This document shows positions 45,623 through 54,800 of a stretch of DNA of 64,000 nt, piece after piece. The stretch lies in assembly GCF_003208655.1 (NCBI RefSeq), contig NZ_QKLU01000007.1, positions 124,001 through 188,000 of the forward strand, read 5' to 3'. Origin of the DNA: Pedobacter nutrimenti. Its GTDB lineage: Bacteria; Bacteroidota; Bacteroidia; Sphingobacteriales; Sphingobacteriaceae. The position numbers and the translations under genes were made by a program. Each line of letters opens with the position of its first letter. Position 1 is the first letter of the stretch. The notes under the pieces are model-generated. The model was not told the DNA's origin and made no database searches. It saw only the letters and a program-made list of their open reading frames with translations.

Positions 45623-46528
45623 ATGTCGAATATAAGTGTGATTATTGAAGAAAGACCTGCAGATATAGGTAATTTTCTTGTAGGTAGGTTACTTCCGTTC
45701 CGGGACAAAAGAATGGTTGGACCTTATATTTTTATAGATCATATGGGGCCGGCGGCTTTAAATGATCATCAGAATATTGATGTGCCCCCGCATCCGCATA
45801 TAGGGCTTTCCACGCTCACTTATTTATTTGAGGGCAGCATCAGACATCGGGATAGCCTGGGTACCGATGTAGAAATCCATCCCGGAGCTGTGAACTGGAT
45901 GACGGCAGGTAAGGGAATTGTGCATTCCGAAAGAACACCTGCGTATTTGCGTACAACAGATAAAAACCTGCATGGTCTGCAAATTTGGGTGGCCTTGCCC
46001 TTGGAGTTTGAAGAAATGGAACCTTCCTTTCAACATATAGAGGCAAAAGACATCCCACATTGGGAAAAGGATGGAGTTTCTTTTCGTCTTATTGCCGGAG
46101 AAGCTTTTGGCCGCAAATCACCGGTGGCTGTTTTTAGTAAGCAATTTTTTCTGGAGATAAAAAGTACTGCTGCCCGCAAAGTGAATATTGGAGCTGAGCT
46201 TTTTGGTGAATCCGGTATGTATATTCTGGAAGGTAGCATAAAGACCGAAGCGCACGAATTTAAACCCAAGCAGTTGTTGGTGGCCAAACAGGCCAGTCTC
46301 TGTGAATTTACCATGGCTGAACATACAACGGTTTATGTTTTTGGAGGAGAAGCTTTTGCTGAAGAACGTTTTATCTACTGGAACTTTGTGGCCAGTTCAA
46401 GGGAAAAAATAGAAGCGGCCAAACAAAAATGGCTGAACCAGGAATTTGTCCCTGTTCCGGGTGAAACAGATTTCGTTCCGCTTCCAAAACAAAATTATAA
46501 CCCAGCCAGTACGTCTGAAAAACATTAA
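45623..46528 (+). CDS. Pirin-family cupin protein
   Basis: A 301-residue bicupin. The metal-binding histidines of the N-terminal cupin are in PHPHIGLSTLTYLFEG, with a further His/Glu in GKGIVHSERTP. The C-terminal cupin (about 170-265) lacks an evident metal site, as in other pirins. Bacterial pirins act as quercetinase-like dioxygenases or redox-sensitive regulators; which applies is not visible. It runs 3 bases ahead of lspA and may share its transcript. Its function is unlikely to be related to lipoprotein processing. Confidence 0.88.
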   Translation: MSNISVIIEERPADIGNFLVGRLLPFRDKRMVGPYIFIDHMGPAALNDHQNIDVPPHPHIGLSTLTYLFEGSIRHRDSLGTDVEIHPGAVNWMTAGKGIVHSERTPAYLRTTDKNLHGLQIWVALPLEFEEMEPSFQHIEAKDIPHWEKDGVSFRLIAGEAFGRKSPVAVFSKQFFLEIKSTAARKVNIGAELFGESGMYILEGSIKTEAHEFKPKQLLVAKQASLCEFTMAEHTTVYVFGGEAFAEERFIYWNFVASSREKIEAAKQKWLNQEFVPVPGETDFVPLPKQNYNPASTSEKH

Positions 46529-46531
46529 AGA

Positions 46532-47044
46532 ATGAAAAAAAGCAGGTTGTTGATTAGAAATTTTGTTTTAATATGTATTCTGGCTTGTACTATTGGCTGT
46601 GATCAGATGACTAAAACAATCGTGAGAAAGGAGATGGGTGATCATGAGCATATTAAATTGATCTACGACCGCCTGACCCTGACCAAAGTCGAAAACTCCG
46701 GAGCTTTTCTAAGTATCGGGGATACTTTCCCTTCCTGGATCAGGTTTTTGTTTCTTAGCCTGCTTCCATTATTTGTTCTTGGTTTTGGACTTTATTTTCT
46801 GCTCAGCAGAAGTAATATTGGTAAAGCCTATACAATTGGGCTTTGTTTTGTGCTGGGTGGTGGCATAGGTAATTTGTATGACAGACTGGTTCACGGTTCT
46901 GTCACGGATTTTATGCATATTGATTTTGGTATTTTTCAAACCGGTATTTTTAATGTAGCAGATTTGGCCATTATGACCGGAATGGGAATGATCCTTTTCC
47001 AGCTTTATCTGGGAAAAAAACATATCGACACTTCTTTGGGCTGA
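46532..47044 (+). CDS. lspA: Signal peptidase II (lipoprotein signal peptidase)
   Basis: A 170-residue membrane aspartyl protease that cuts prolipoproteins before the lipidated Cys. It has four membrane helices, the conserved N-terminal DQMTK, and VENSGAFLS. The catalytic Asp126 (GSVTDFMH) and Asp144 (FNVADLAIM) and GGGIGNLYDRL are all present. The window encodes several clients, including the SusD-like protein, the DUF4876-type lipoprotein and the CzcB-like adaptor. The first helix ends in ACTIGCDQ, a lipobox-like string that is simply part of the helix. Translation is probably coupled to pirin (3-base gap). Confidence 0.95.
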   Translation: MKKSRLLIRNFVLICILACTIGCDQMTKTIVRKEMGDHEHIKLIYDRLTLTKVENSGAFLSIGDTFPSWIRFLFLSLLPLFVLGFGLYFLLSRSNIGKAYTIGLCFVLGGGIGNLYDRLVHGSVTDFMHIDFGIFQTGIFNVADLAIMTGMGMILFQLYLGKKHIDTSLG

Positions 47045-47138
47045 GGCCAGTAGGTTACATTTAATACTTACCCAGTTTCTTTGATCCATATTTCCCTGAA
47101 CAGGCAGAAACACCTGCTCAAGGAAAGCTTGCTGATTT

Positions 47139-48053
47139 TTACTTTTTAGAAAAGTTCCATTTTAATGCTGCAGAACCATAAGCAGCAGTTGTGAAACGAG
47201 GGTCTGCATGATCTTTTTGCTTAAAGATGGCACTTATTTTTCTATCTGTCAGGCTGAAAGATCTGACCAATGTTGTTCCTGCAGTTAATTGAAAAGTCAA
47301 TGATTTGCTAATTTTAAATTCCGGTCTTAAACCGGCAATGATTTGCTGGTAACCTAAAATCATCGATTTGTTTTCCCTGTTTACCTCTGCAGTCATCCCA
47401 CTGAGTTCGACAACAGCATTAAGTGAAATTACATCGCTCATTTTTACTCCGAACTCCATTCCCTGCGGGAAATTAATGTGCAGTTTGTATTTACCCTGTG
47501 TAACCCAGTCGAAGTAAAGCCCGGGCAGCACCATCGGTGTTCCAAATGCATTGGTGAGCACAGGACCAAAACCAAAAGCCAGACGTGGATTAAAGTGTTT
47601 AATAAATAAAACACCTCCCTGAGCAAGGACATCATCTGATGATATTTTTTCCATATCGGTATAAATCCCTACCGAAGCCATGGCCATAATTGACCAGGTT
47701 TTGCCTATTGGTCTGGAGTGCATCAAACCAATTTGAGCATTGAGCATTTCCTCTGGAAAGATTTTTTCGGTGTAATTACGGTTGGTCATCTGGGCATAGC
47801 TGCCATCAAGTCCAAGCGCCCAGATGACTGGTCTTCCTAATTCGTGCATTTTTGTAGAAAGCGGAATGCTAAAGGAAGCTTGTATTCTTTTGAAATTGCT
47901 GGTGGAACCTGTCTTTAGGCTATCGACTGGTCTTACATAATTAGAAAAAGGGACATAGTCTACCTGGAGTTTACCAGAAAAACCGTTTTGAGCGCTGGTT
48001 TTTAAACAAAAGCTTAATCCTATTAAAACTAAGCAGTATTGGAGTTTTCTCAT
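47139..48053 (-). CDS. Outer-membrane beta-barrel protein of unknown function (possibly DUF6268)
   Basis: A 304-residue secreted protein. The ATG at 48053 gives a signal peptide ending at TSAQ (MRKLQYCLVLIGLSFCLKT); the longer frame from 48167 lacks a signal at its start. Amphipathic strands run throughout and the end, GSAALKWNFSKK, is strand-like. I think it resembles the DUF6268 barrel group but am not certain. No partner gene is adjacent. It converges with lspA, and the 94-base gap shows no firm terminator. Confidence 0.65.
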   Translation of the reverse strand: MRKLQYCLVLIGLSFCLKTSAQNGFSGKLQVDYVPFSNYVRPVDSLKTGSTSNFKRIQASFSIPLSTKMHELGRPVIWALGLDGSYAQMTNRNYTEKIFPEEMLNAQIGLMHSRPIGKTWSIMAMASVGIYTDMEKISSDDVLAQGGVLFIKHFNPRLAFGFGPVLTNAFGTPMVLPGLYFDWVTQGKYKLHINFPQGMEFGVKMSDVISLNAVVELSGMTAEVNRENKSMILGYQQIIAGLRPEFKISKSLTFQLTAGTTLVRSFSLTDRKISAIFKQKDHADPRFTTAAYGSAALKWNFSKK

Positions 48054-48340
48054 TGTAATTGTTGTTTCTTTAATTTTTTTGTCAAATGCGGGCATCTTTA
48101 GGTTAGGGACAACAGCAAGCTGTTTTACCCTTAAGCCGGCCGGCATTATTTTTATAAGATGTTGCAAAAGAGTTTGTTAAATTTTTTTAAAGGATGTGGA
48201 TTTAGAGCGGATAGTGTCATTTTGACAAAAGCGATTTAAAGCAAGGAGCCAGATGATAGAATGGAACTAAAATTGTTGTAATTTTATTGCATAAAGACAG
48301 CTGCTTTCAGTGGGTCTTTATTAATCAGAAATAAAGTTGA

Positions 48341-49687
48341 ATGAGTAAAATATTTACAATTACCGAAGGCCTGGAGAATATGGGGGCACTCCGTACTGGA
48401 GGACAAGGCTCGGTTTATAAAGGGAAACGGACCGGTACCATTATTACAGCGGTAAAGTTACTGCCAACACCAATCCATACGGAAAGTGAAGAGGACAAAA
48501 ACTTCAGGAATTTTCAGAATGAAGTGGAGAAATTAAAAAAAGTCAATGAAGAACCTAATCCGAATGTCGTAAAGATTCTGAATTCAGGAATTACCGAAAG
48601 CGGGTCCTTTCCTTTTATTGAAATGGAATTCATTGATGGTCCTGATCTGGAAGATTTGCTCAAGCCTCCCCACGATGCTGTATTTACAATTAAGGAGGTT
48701 ATAAAAGTTGCTGATCAGCTGGCCAATGCGCTAGCACATTGCCATAAGTTTTCTGTAAAGCACGGAGACATTAAAAGCAATAATGTGAAATTCAATGTGC
48801 ATTCCGGTAATTATGTACTCCTGGATTTTGGTTTGTCAGCGATGTCCGATGACCAGCGCAGAACCAGCATCCGACATGCAGGAGCGGTAGAGTTTATGGC
48901 CCCGGAACAAAATGAAGGACAATTGTTATTCCAGACAGATGTGTATAGCTATGGCATTATCCTGTATGAATTGCTGAGTGGGCAGGTACCCTTTCCTTTA
49001 ACAGACCAGGGGCAAAAATCAAGAAACGATGTGATGCTTGCCCACATGGAGCAGGCAATACCAGACTTAAATGCTATCCGTCACAGAAATATACCAGAAA
49101 ACTGGTCGGATGATAAAAAACTTCATGAAATGCAGGTGCCTTCCTGGCTGCTGCAGGTGGTTGAAAAATGTTTACGGAAAGATCCGCTACAGCGATTTGG
49201 AAATGGAGTAGAACTCCAGGATTTTATTATACACCGTAGTGTTGCCAGTACGACAGAACAAGGGGATTATACTTTAAGTGCAGCGGTGATGACCAGTGAA
49301 AACGAAAGGTTGCAGGCCCTGGTATTGCAGTATCAGGAAGCAGCGCAGACTGATGGTATCGTGCAAGCAGAAGATGCCGATCATATTAAAGTTTCAAGAC
49401 CTGTATTTTATGCCATGGTGACTTTGATGGTTGTACTTGCTGTCGCAATGGGATTGTTGTTGTTTGCAAATTCGGGAAAAAACAACCCCGAACCACGAAG
49501 TAAGAATGGAAGCCCTGTGACAGACAGTCCTGCCACTACACCCCAAACAGATACCGGGCCTGTAAACAATATTCCGGATAGCGTTTTGGATACGGCCAGC
49601 CGGATCAAACCTGCAGAGGTCAAACCCATAACAAAACCTGCTCACGATACGACAAAACTCGATCTGGATACAGCAGTTCATTTTTAA
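48341..49687 (+). CDS. Membrane Ser/Thr protein kinase (PknB-like)
   Basis: A 448-residue Hanks-type kinase. The Gly-loop is GGQGSVYKG, the ATP Lys is Lys39 (TAVKLL), and the catalytic loop is HGDIKSNN with Asp143. DFG is at Asp162 and APEQ follows. The usual HRD Arg is Gly142, so it is a non-RD kinase. One membrane helix (about 355-377) precedes a short Pro/Thr-rich periplasmic tail with no PASTA repeats, unlike PknB of Gram-positives. It heads a cluster with FHA proteins, a PP2C phosphatase and a cell-wall synthase fusion, so those proteins are the likely substrates. The 287-base upstream region shows no exact promoter box. Confidence 0.92.
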   Translation: MSKIFTITEGLENMGALRTGGQGSVYKGKRTGTIITAVKLLPTPIHTESEEDKNFRNFQNEVEKLKKVNEEPNPNVVKILNSGITESGSFPFIEMEFIDGPDLEDLLKPPHDAVFTIKEVIKVADQLANALAHCHKFSVKHGDIKSNNVKFNVHSGNYVLLDFGLSAMSDDQRRTSIRHAGAVEFMAPEQNEGQLLFQTDVYSYGIILYELLSGQVPFPLTDQGQKSRNDVMLAHMEQAIPDLNAIRHRNIPENWSDDKKLHEMQVPSWLLQVVEKCLRKDPLQRFGNGVELQDFIIHRSVASTTEQGDYTLSAAVMTSENERLQALVLQYQEAAQTDGIVQAEDADHIKVSRPVFYAMVTLMVVLAVAMGLLLFANSGKNNPEPRSKNGSPVTDSPATTPQTDTGPVNNIPDSVLDTASRIKPAEVKPITKPAHDTTKLDLDTAVHF

Positions 49688-49697
49688 CAAAACAGAG

Positions 49698-50648
49698 ATG
49701 GAGCCGAAAACAACGTTTTGGAAAAAGATAGGTTTACAAGACCTTTTCCTTCCCGGTAAGAAAACAAAAAAAGAAGTGCAGGCAGCTGCATTAAGTCCCG
49801 ATGGCGTATATAATTATATCCTGCAACAGTTTAAAACATCGATTAAAGAACTTTCTTTTGCAGGACGTATTGTTTTTTATCATGAGTACATTATTTGTTT
49901 TAATGCAGATGATTATAAAGAATTCCTGATGCAGAAACAGGGCTTGTTCGGGATTATTGTTGATGAATCCGTTAAGCAATTTTATCAGGTTCTGAAGACT
50001 TATGAAAAGGAAGGCAAAAAAGTAGAACCCTCGAGTTCAAAATGGATTTTTCGTTTGGTTTCACATCCGGATTATCAAAGAGGGGACATTGGCTTTATTG
50101 GTAAACTGATGCCTGGCAGTCAGCAGAAAGAAGAAAACCTGCGGGTTACTTTTATTCCCCGTCAAACGGGTATTGCCCAGACCCTGGATGTAAATGAGGA
50201 TATTCTGAAAGGTTTTACCTATTACAGTGAAGGCTATTATGAATTGCCATATCTTTATGAACCGCAGGGTGCAGAAAAGAAACCGGTCACCAGGACGGAA
50301 AAGATCTATGCAAGGCTGGATACCATTATGCCCGATCAGAAATACAGTGGTAAAAAGTTTGAATTTCTGATGAAAGCAGAGGACATTATTGTTTCAGGTG
50401 CTGAAGAAGAAAGAAAAGGGCCGGACATCTTTAAAATACCTTCCGATTGGGTGGATAGCCCACACCTGCACATCAGGTTTAATGTTTCGGATGGTAAACT
50501 TTACCTGGCTTCCTTTGGGGAAAAAACAATTATCAATGAACAGGAGGTCCAAAGAAGTGATGTCAACAGCCCGCAATGGACAGAATTGCCCATCAATTCA
50601 AAAATCCTGCTCAATGGAATTATCGGAATTAATATATTTAAAGGATAA
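49698..50648 (+). CDS. Degenerate-FHA protein, FhaA-like
   Basis: A 316-residue cytoplasmic protein. The N-terminal ~110 residues (GVYNYILQQFKTSIKELSFA) recall the N-terminal domain of actinobacterial FhaA. The C-terminal ~90 follow the strand order of an FHA domain (DIIVSGAEEERKGPDIFKIP, HLHIRFNVSDGKLYLASFG, ILLNGIIGINIFKG). The usual Gly-Arg and Ser-Arg-x-His contacts to phospho-Thr are not present (SG and DSPHLH stand in their places), so phosphopeptide binding is doubtful. It lies 10 bases after the kinase gene. The FhaA relation is inference from layout. Confidence 0.6.
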   Translation: MEPKTTFWKKIGLQDLFLPGKKTKKEVQAAALSPDGVYNYILQQFKTSIKELSFAGRIVFYHEYIICFNADDYKEFLMQKQGLFGIIVDESVKQFYQVLKTYEKEGKKVEPSSSKWIFRLVSHPDYQRGDIGFIGKLMPGSQQKEENLRVTFIPRQTGIAQTLDVNEDILKGFTYYSEGYYELPYLYEPQGAEKKPVTRTEKIYARLDTIMPDQKYSGKKFEFLMKAEDIIVSGAEEERKGPDIFKIPSDWVDSPHLHIRFNVSDGKLYLASFGEKTIINEQEVQRSDVNSPQWTELPINSKILLNGIIGINIFKG

Positions 50649-50653
50649 AGCTG

Positions 50654-50749
50654 ATGTCTCAATTGTTAACGGGTTTTCTGGTAGTAATTTGTATCCTGTT
50701 ATTGATCAGACATTTTACAGATATAAAAAGACAGGGTGATGAGCAATAA
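50654..50749 (+). CDS. 31-residue single-pass membrane microprotein
   Basis: A short ORF encodes MSQLLTGFLVVICILLLIRH followed by FTDIKRQGDEQ. Residues about 4-19 form one hydrophobic helix and the tail is charged. An AAGGA at 50641-50645 sits 8 bases ahead of its ATG, a rare good ribosome-binding site for this genome. Its end overlaps the PP2C start by 11 bases, which would couple their translation. It lies 5 bases after the FHA-like gene, inside the kinase/wall-synthesis cluster. It may be a small partner of the PP2C or the synthase. The ORF is directly seen; expression is not proven. Confidence 0.6.
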   Translation: MSQLLTGFLVVICILLLIRHFTDIKRQGDEQ

Positions 50750-51845
50750 TATATTTGGTCTGACCGATAGAGGGATGGTCCGGGAAAATAACGAAGATGC
50801 TTTTCTGTCTGAACAACTGGACAATGGTCTTTTTCTGGCTTGTGTGATTGATGGGGTTGGTGGTTATGAAGGCGGAGAAGTTGCCGCTGCAATAGCAAAA
50901 GACTGCATTCGCAAAAAATTATCAGGCCTTAAGGGAAATGAAGCGCTGATTCCCAAAATGCTTGAAACACTTCTGGAGGCCAATGAAGAAATTTATTTCC
51001 GGAAAAAAGAGAATCCTGTTCTGGAAAAAATGGCTTGTGTATTGACAGTGGTCCTTGCAGATATACAACAAAACCAATTGTATTATGCCCATGTGGGGGA
51101 TACCCGTTTATATCTTTTTAGGGATGAGGTTTTGGTAAAGATTACCCAGGATCAATCCTTTGTCGGTTTTTTAGAAGATTCTGGAAGACTTACGGAAGCT
51201 GAGGCAATGAAGCATCCAAAACGAAATGAAATTAATCAGGCCCTGGGACTGGATTCAAGTCAACTTTGGCCTGCTGATTTTGTAGAAACGGGCCAATCTC
51301 CTTTTTTACCGGGTGATTTGCTTTTGTTGTGTAGCGATGGGCTGACGGACCGGATTGACGCGGCTCATATCAACAGAATACTGCTGGCCCCAACTTCATT
51401 AGATGACAAGGCTGCTGCCCTGGTTCATGCGGCGAACCAGGCCGGGGGACAAGATAATATTACTGTAGTGCTGGTCAGAAACGATAAAGCCATATCAAAC
51501 CATGTTGTAACCAAGCCTGCTGCCAGGCCTGTTGCTTCGTCTATTCCTGAAGCGGTTAAAGACAGTTTGAACATAAAAGAGCCTGCACAGAAAAAAAACA
51601 GGGGCTTGGTTTTTTTTTTACTGATCCTGGTTGTGCTGCTGCTGGGGACATGTGCCTGGATGTATCAGCAAATTCAAATGCTTAAAGAAAAAAGGAGTAT
51701 AGCTGCTCCGGTTTATGAAAATCCATGGGTACCCATGACCCCAGGTTTAAAGGATACACTTAAAAAGCCATTAAGGGATACAATTTATTACAGGGATTCC
51801 ATACCTGGGAAAATGAAAAAACATGAAAAGAGACCAGTTAAATAA
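50739..51845 (+). CDS. Membrane PP2C-family Ser/Thr protein phosphatase (PstP-like)
   Basis: A 368-residue metal-dependent phosphatase. The motifs RENNEDAF, DGVGGYEGGE, GDTRLYLF, LCSDGLTDRI and GGQDNITVVLV carry the conserved metal-binding Asp residues in order. A membrane helix (about 287-308) follows, with a short periplasmic tail. The ATG at 50739 is preferred over the GTG just upstream. It probably reverses the work of the kinase encoded at 48341, as PstP does for PknB. It overlaps the microprotein start side by 11 bases and the fusion gene by 23 bases. Confidence 0.92.
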   Translation: MSNNIFGLTDRGMVRENNEDAFLSEQLDNGLFLACVIDGVGGYEGGEVAAAIAKDCIRKKLSGLKGNEALIPKMLETLLEANEEIYFRKKENPVLEKMACVLTVVLADIQQNQLYYAHVGDTRLYLFRDEVLVKITQDQSFVGFLEDSGRLTEAEAMKHPKRNEINQALGLDSSQLWPADFVETGQSPFLPGDLLLLCSDGLTDRIDAAHINRILLAPTSLDDKAAALVHAANQAGGQDNITVVLVRNDKAISNHVVTKPAARPVASSIPEAVKDSLNIKEPAQKKNRGLVFFLLILVVLLLGTCAWMYQQIQMLKEKRSIAAPVYENPWVPMTPGLKDTLKKPLRDTIYYRDSIPGKMKKHEKRPVK

Positions 51846-54800
51846 AACTGAAAACAATAGGGGCAGATGGAGTGAACGGTTATTTATTGCCGCAACTGGT
51901 CTGGTGTTTATACTGTTGTTTTTTAGATTATTTAGTGTTCTGGAACATAGATTTCAGGGAACTGTTGTCAAGCTGAAGGAAGGGGCCATTGTCAATCTGA
52001 ATGATGCTGACCCTGTCAGTGGGATCAGAAATGTTTTAAGTAAGGGCAATTACGATCTGGATTCAAGAGATATTGCGTTTATAGGAAAGATACTTGATCA
52101 AAGACTAAAAGAAAACGGACATTTTCAGAATATTGGAGAGCTGAACAAACAAAGCTATTTTGTTTCCGCCCAACAGGCCTTTGATCAGGGGGGGAGCTCT
52201 TTTAAAAGGCGTGTGCTTTTGTCCAGATCACTTCTTGGTTACCAGGATACTGGCAGCTCCTCTTATGAAAAAGAGCAAACAAGGCCAGCTCCACTTCCTG
52301 CATCGCGGGATCTTGGTCAGGGTATTTATAGTATTAAAGGTAAGGTTGGGCAAAAAAGTAGCGGCATTGCCGGGGTATTGGTTAAACTGGAAATGATTAT
52401 CCCTAAAGACAGCCTGGAACTGGAGCCGCTGAGTGCATTTGTGCGGACAAACGAAAATGGTGATTTTGAATTTAAAGGACTTCCGACAGGACGTTCTTAT
52501 GAGGTGCTGCCATTACAGCCTGGCTTTGAATTTGGAAAAAGCCAGGGCACAATTGATTTAAAGCAGAATGAGGTTTTTAATTTCAGACAAAAAGAGCATC
52601 GCATCAGGTTGCTGTCTTCCAGGGATTTTAATACCCTTAAAACAGATGGCGCATTTATTGTCAGGAGCCCACTTCGGTTTGAAAAAGGTTATTGGATCAT
52701 CGCCGGTTCTTTTTTACTGCTTTTTGTATTGGTCCATATCCTGCTGAGCGTTTTTGCGGCAGCGGCGGATCAGTTTTTGCTGCCAGCACTGATGGTGCTT
52801 ACAGGCTTGTCCCTGCTCAGTTTACTAAGTTTGCAGGATCCTTTAAGGGATCGCTTCCTGGCAACCGATACCCTGATCTATCTGGTGGCAGGGATGGTTG
52901 TAGTTGTACTTTTAAGCCTCCTCAATTTAAAACGTTTTAACGCAGATTCAAAATTGTACAGACTCTTTCTTTTTCAAAAAGACCGTACTGCGGCAAATGG
53001 CTGGCCATGGATTGTGTTGGCCATGGTGGTATTGGTGTCAACAATTTTGATGGGCTCAGGGCCCGAAGGAAGTGGGGTGAAGGTGAATTTATTTGGCATT
53101 CAACCCAGTGAGGTGGTGAAATATCTGGTTATTCTGTTTCTGTCCGGTTTTTTTGCGTTGAATGAAAAATTTATCTCTGCTTATGCAAGCTGGAAAAAAC
53201 GCTGGTCATTTTTTTCTTTCGCCCTGCTGGCGATCATTTTTACACTCCTGTTGTTTTTAACACTTGGAGATCTTGGTCCGGCGATTGTGATTTGCTTTAC
53301 ATTTATCGTTTTGTTTTCTTTTTCCAGGGGCGATTTTATGTATATGGCCGCTTTTGTCGCCTTATACATCTTAATCGGCTTTCTTATTGATAATGTATGG
53401 ATTGACGCTGCACTTACTTTTGGTGCTTTGTTTCTGGTTCAATTGTATAAACGGAAACAGGCAAGTGAATCTGCCCTGATGGCTCTTTTGGTGATCACTG
53501 CTTTTCTAACCATTGATAAGATCCCATTTTTACACCGCATTGTTCCCGGGCCTGTCGAGCGGCTTTCTGACCGGAAAGCCATATGGCAGGACGCCTGGAA
53601 CAATGAAGTGTACGGAGGTGATCAGGTCGCTAACGGACTTTGGGCGATTTCAGGAGGTGGCCTCACTGGTCAGGGTACAGGGGAAGGCTATGCCAAAACA
53701 ATCCCTGAAGCACATACGGATATGATCCTACCCTCTATAGGAGAAGAGTTTGGTTGGTTGGGGATGACCTGTATCTTTTTATTGTTCCTGCTTTATTTGC
53801 ACCGTTCTATTCTGATTGGCCGGGCGAGTGGCAATCCCTTTCTGTTTTATGTATGTACCGGAATCGGGATCAGTACTTTTATCCAGTTTCTGCTTATCGC
53901 AGGAGGCTCTACAGGGGCATTGCCACTTTCAGGCGTTTCATTGCCATTTGAAAGTTATGGTGGTTCTTCGTTAATGATTAATCTGGCAGGAGCAGGATTT
54001 CTGATGGGTGTATCTTCCTTGAAAGGAACTAAGGTTCAGATGGATTACATTAGCAAACAACAGGATGCAAACCTTGTTCCTGCCCTGACTGTGGCCAGTA
54101 TTGCTGTGTTTTTACTGCTTTTGAATACGGCATTTTACGCTTTTAATAATAAAAAATGGATTTCCAGGCCCGCATTGGTTGCCGATAAGAGTGGGGCCAG
54201 GATGTTCAGCTATAATCCAAGAATTGCCATTTTGATGAAAAAACTTGCCGCCGGAAATTTATATGACCGTGACGGGAATCTTCTGGCAACCAGCGACCCG
54301 GCGTTGATTAAAAAACAGTATGATGTTTTGAAAGCAGCAGGAGCAGGGAAATATGATCTGGATTCTGCTATGCACAAACGTCCTTCCCGTTATTATCCTT
54401 TTGAAGAACAAATGTTCTTCTGGACCGGGGATGCCAATACAGGAATTTTTACAGGTGGAATTAATGGCTATTTCGGGGAATATGAACATGCGGCAGAACT
54501 CAGGGGTTTTAAAATGCCGCTGAACAGTTATACTGTTAAGGCATCCCGGTACAGGGAAGACCGCTTTCTTCCAAGGGGAGTAAAAGAGATGACTGTTCAA
54601 AAAAGGGACTACGGGGCATTGGTCCCGCTTTTGCAATCCGGATTGGACAGTGCTGAAATTGCTTTGCTCAAACAGAAGAACCGGGATGTCAGGCTTGCTG
54701 TTGACGCAGGACTGCAAACTCATATACAGCAATCACTGGCAAGTGATCCTGCTTTAAAAAATAATCGGGTTTCCGTGGTGGTCATGGAGGCCGGAAGCGG

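Noticed and set aside
46532..46620. A lipobox-like string in LspA (ACTIGC)
   Set aside because: It precedes the conserved DQMTK of LspA and is part of the first membrane helix; LspA is not a lipoprotein.
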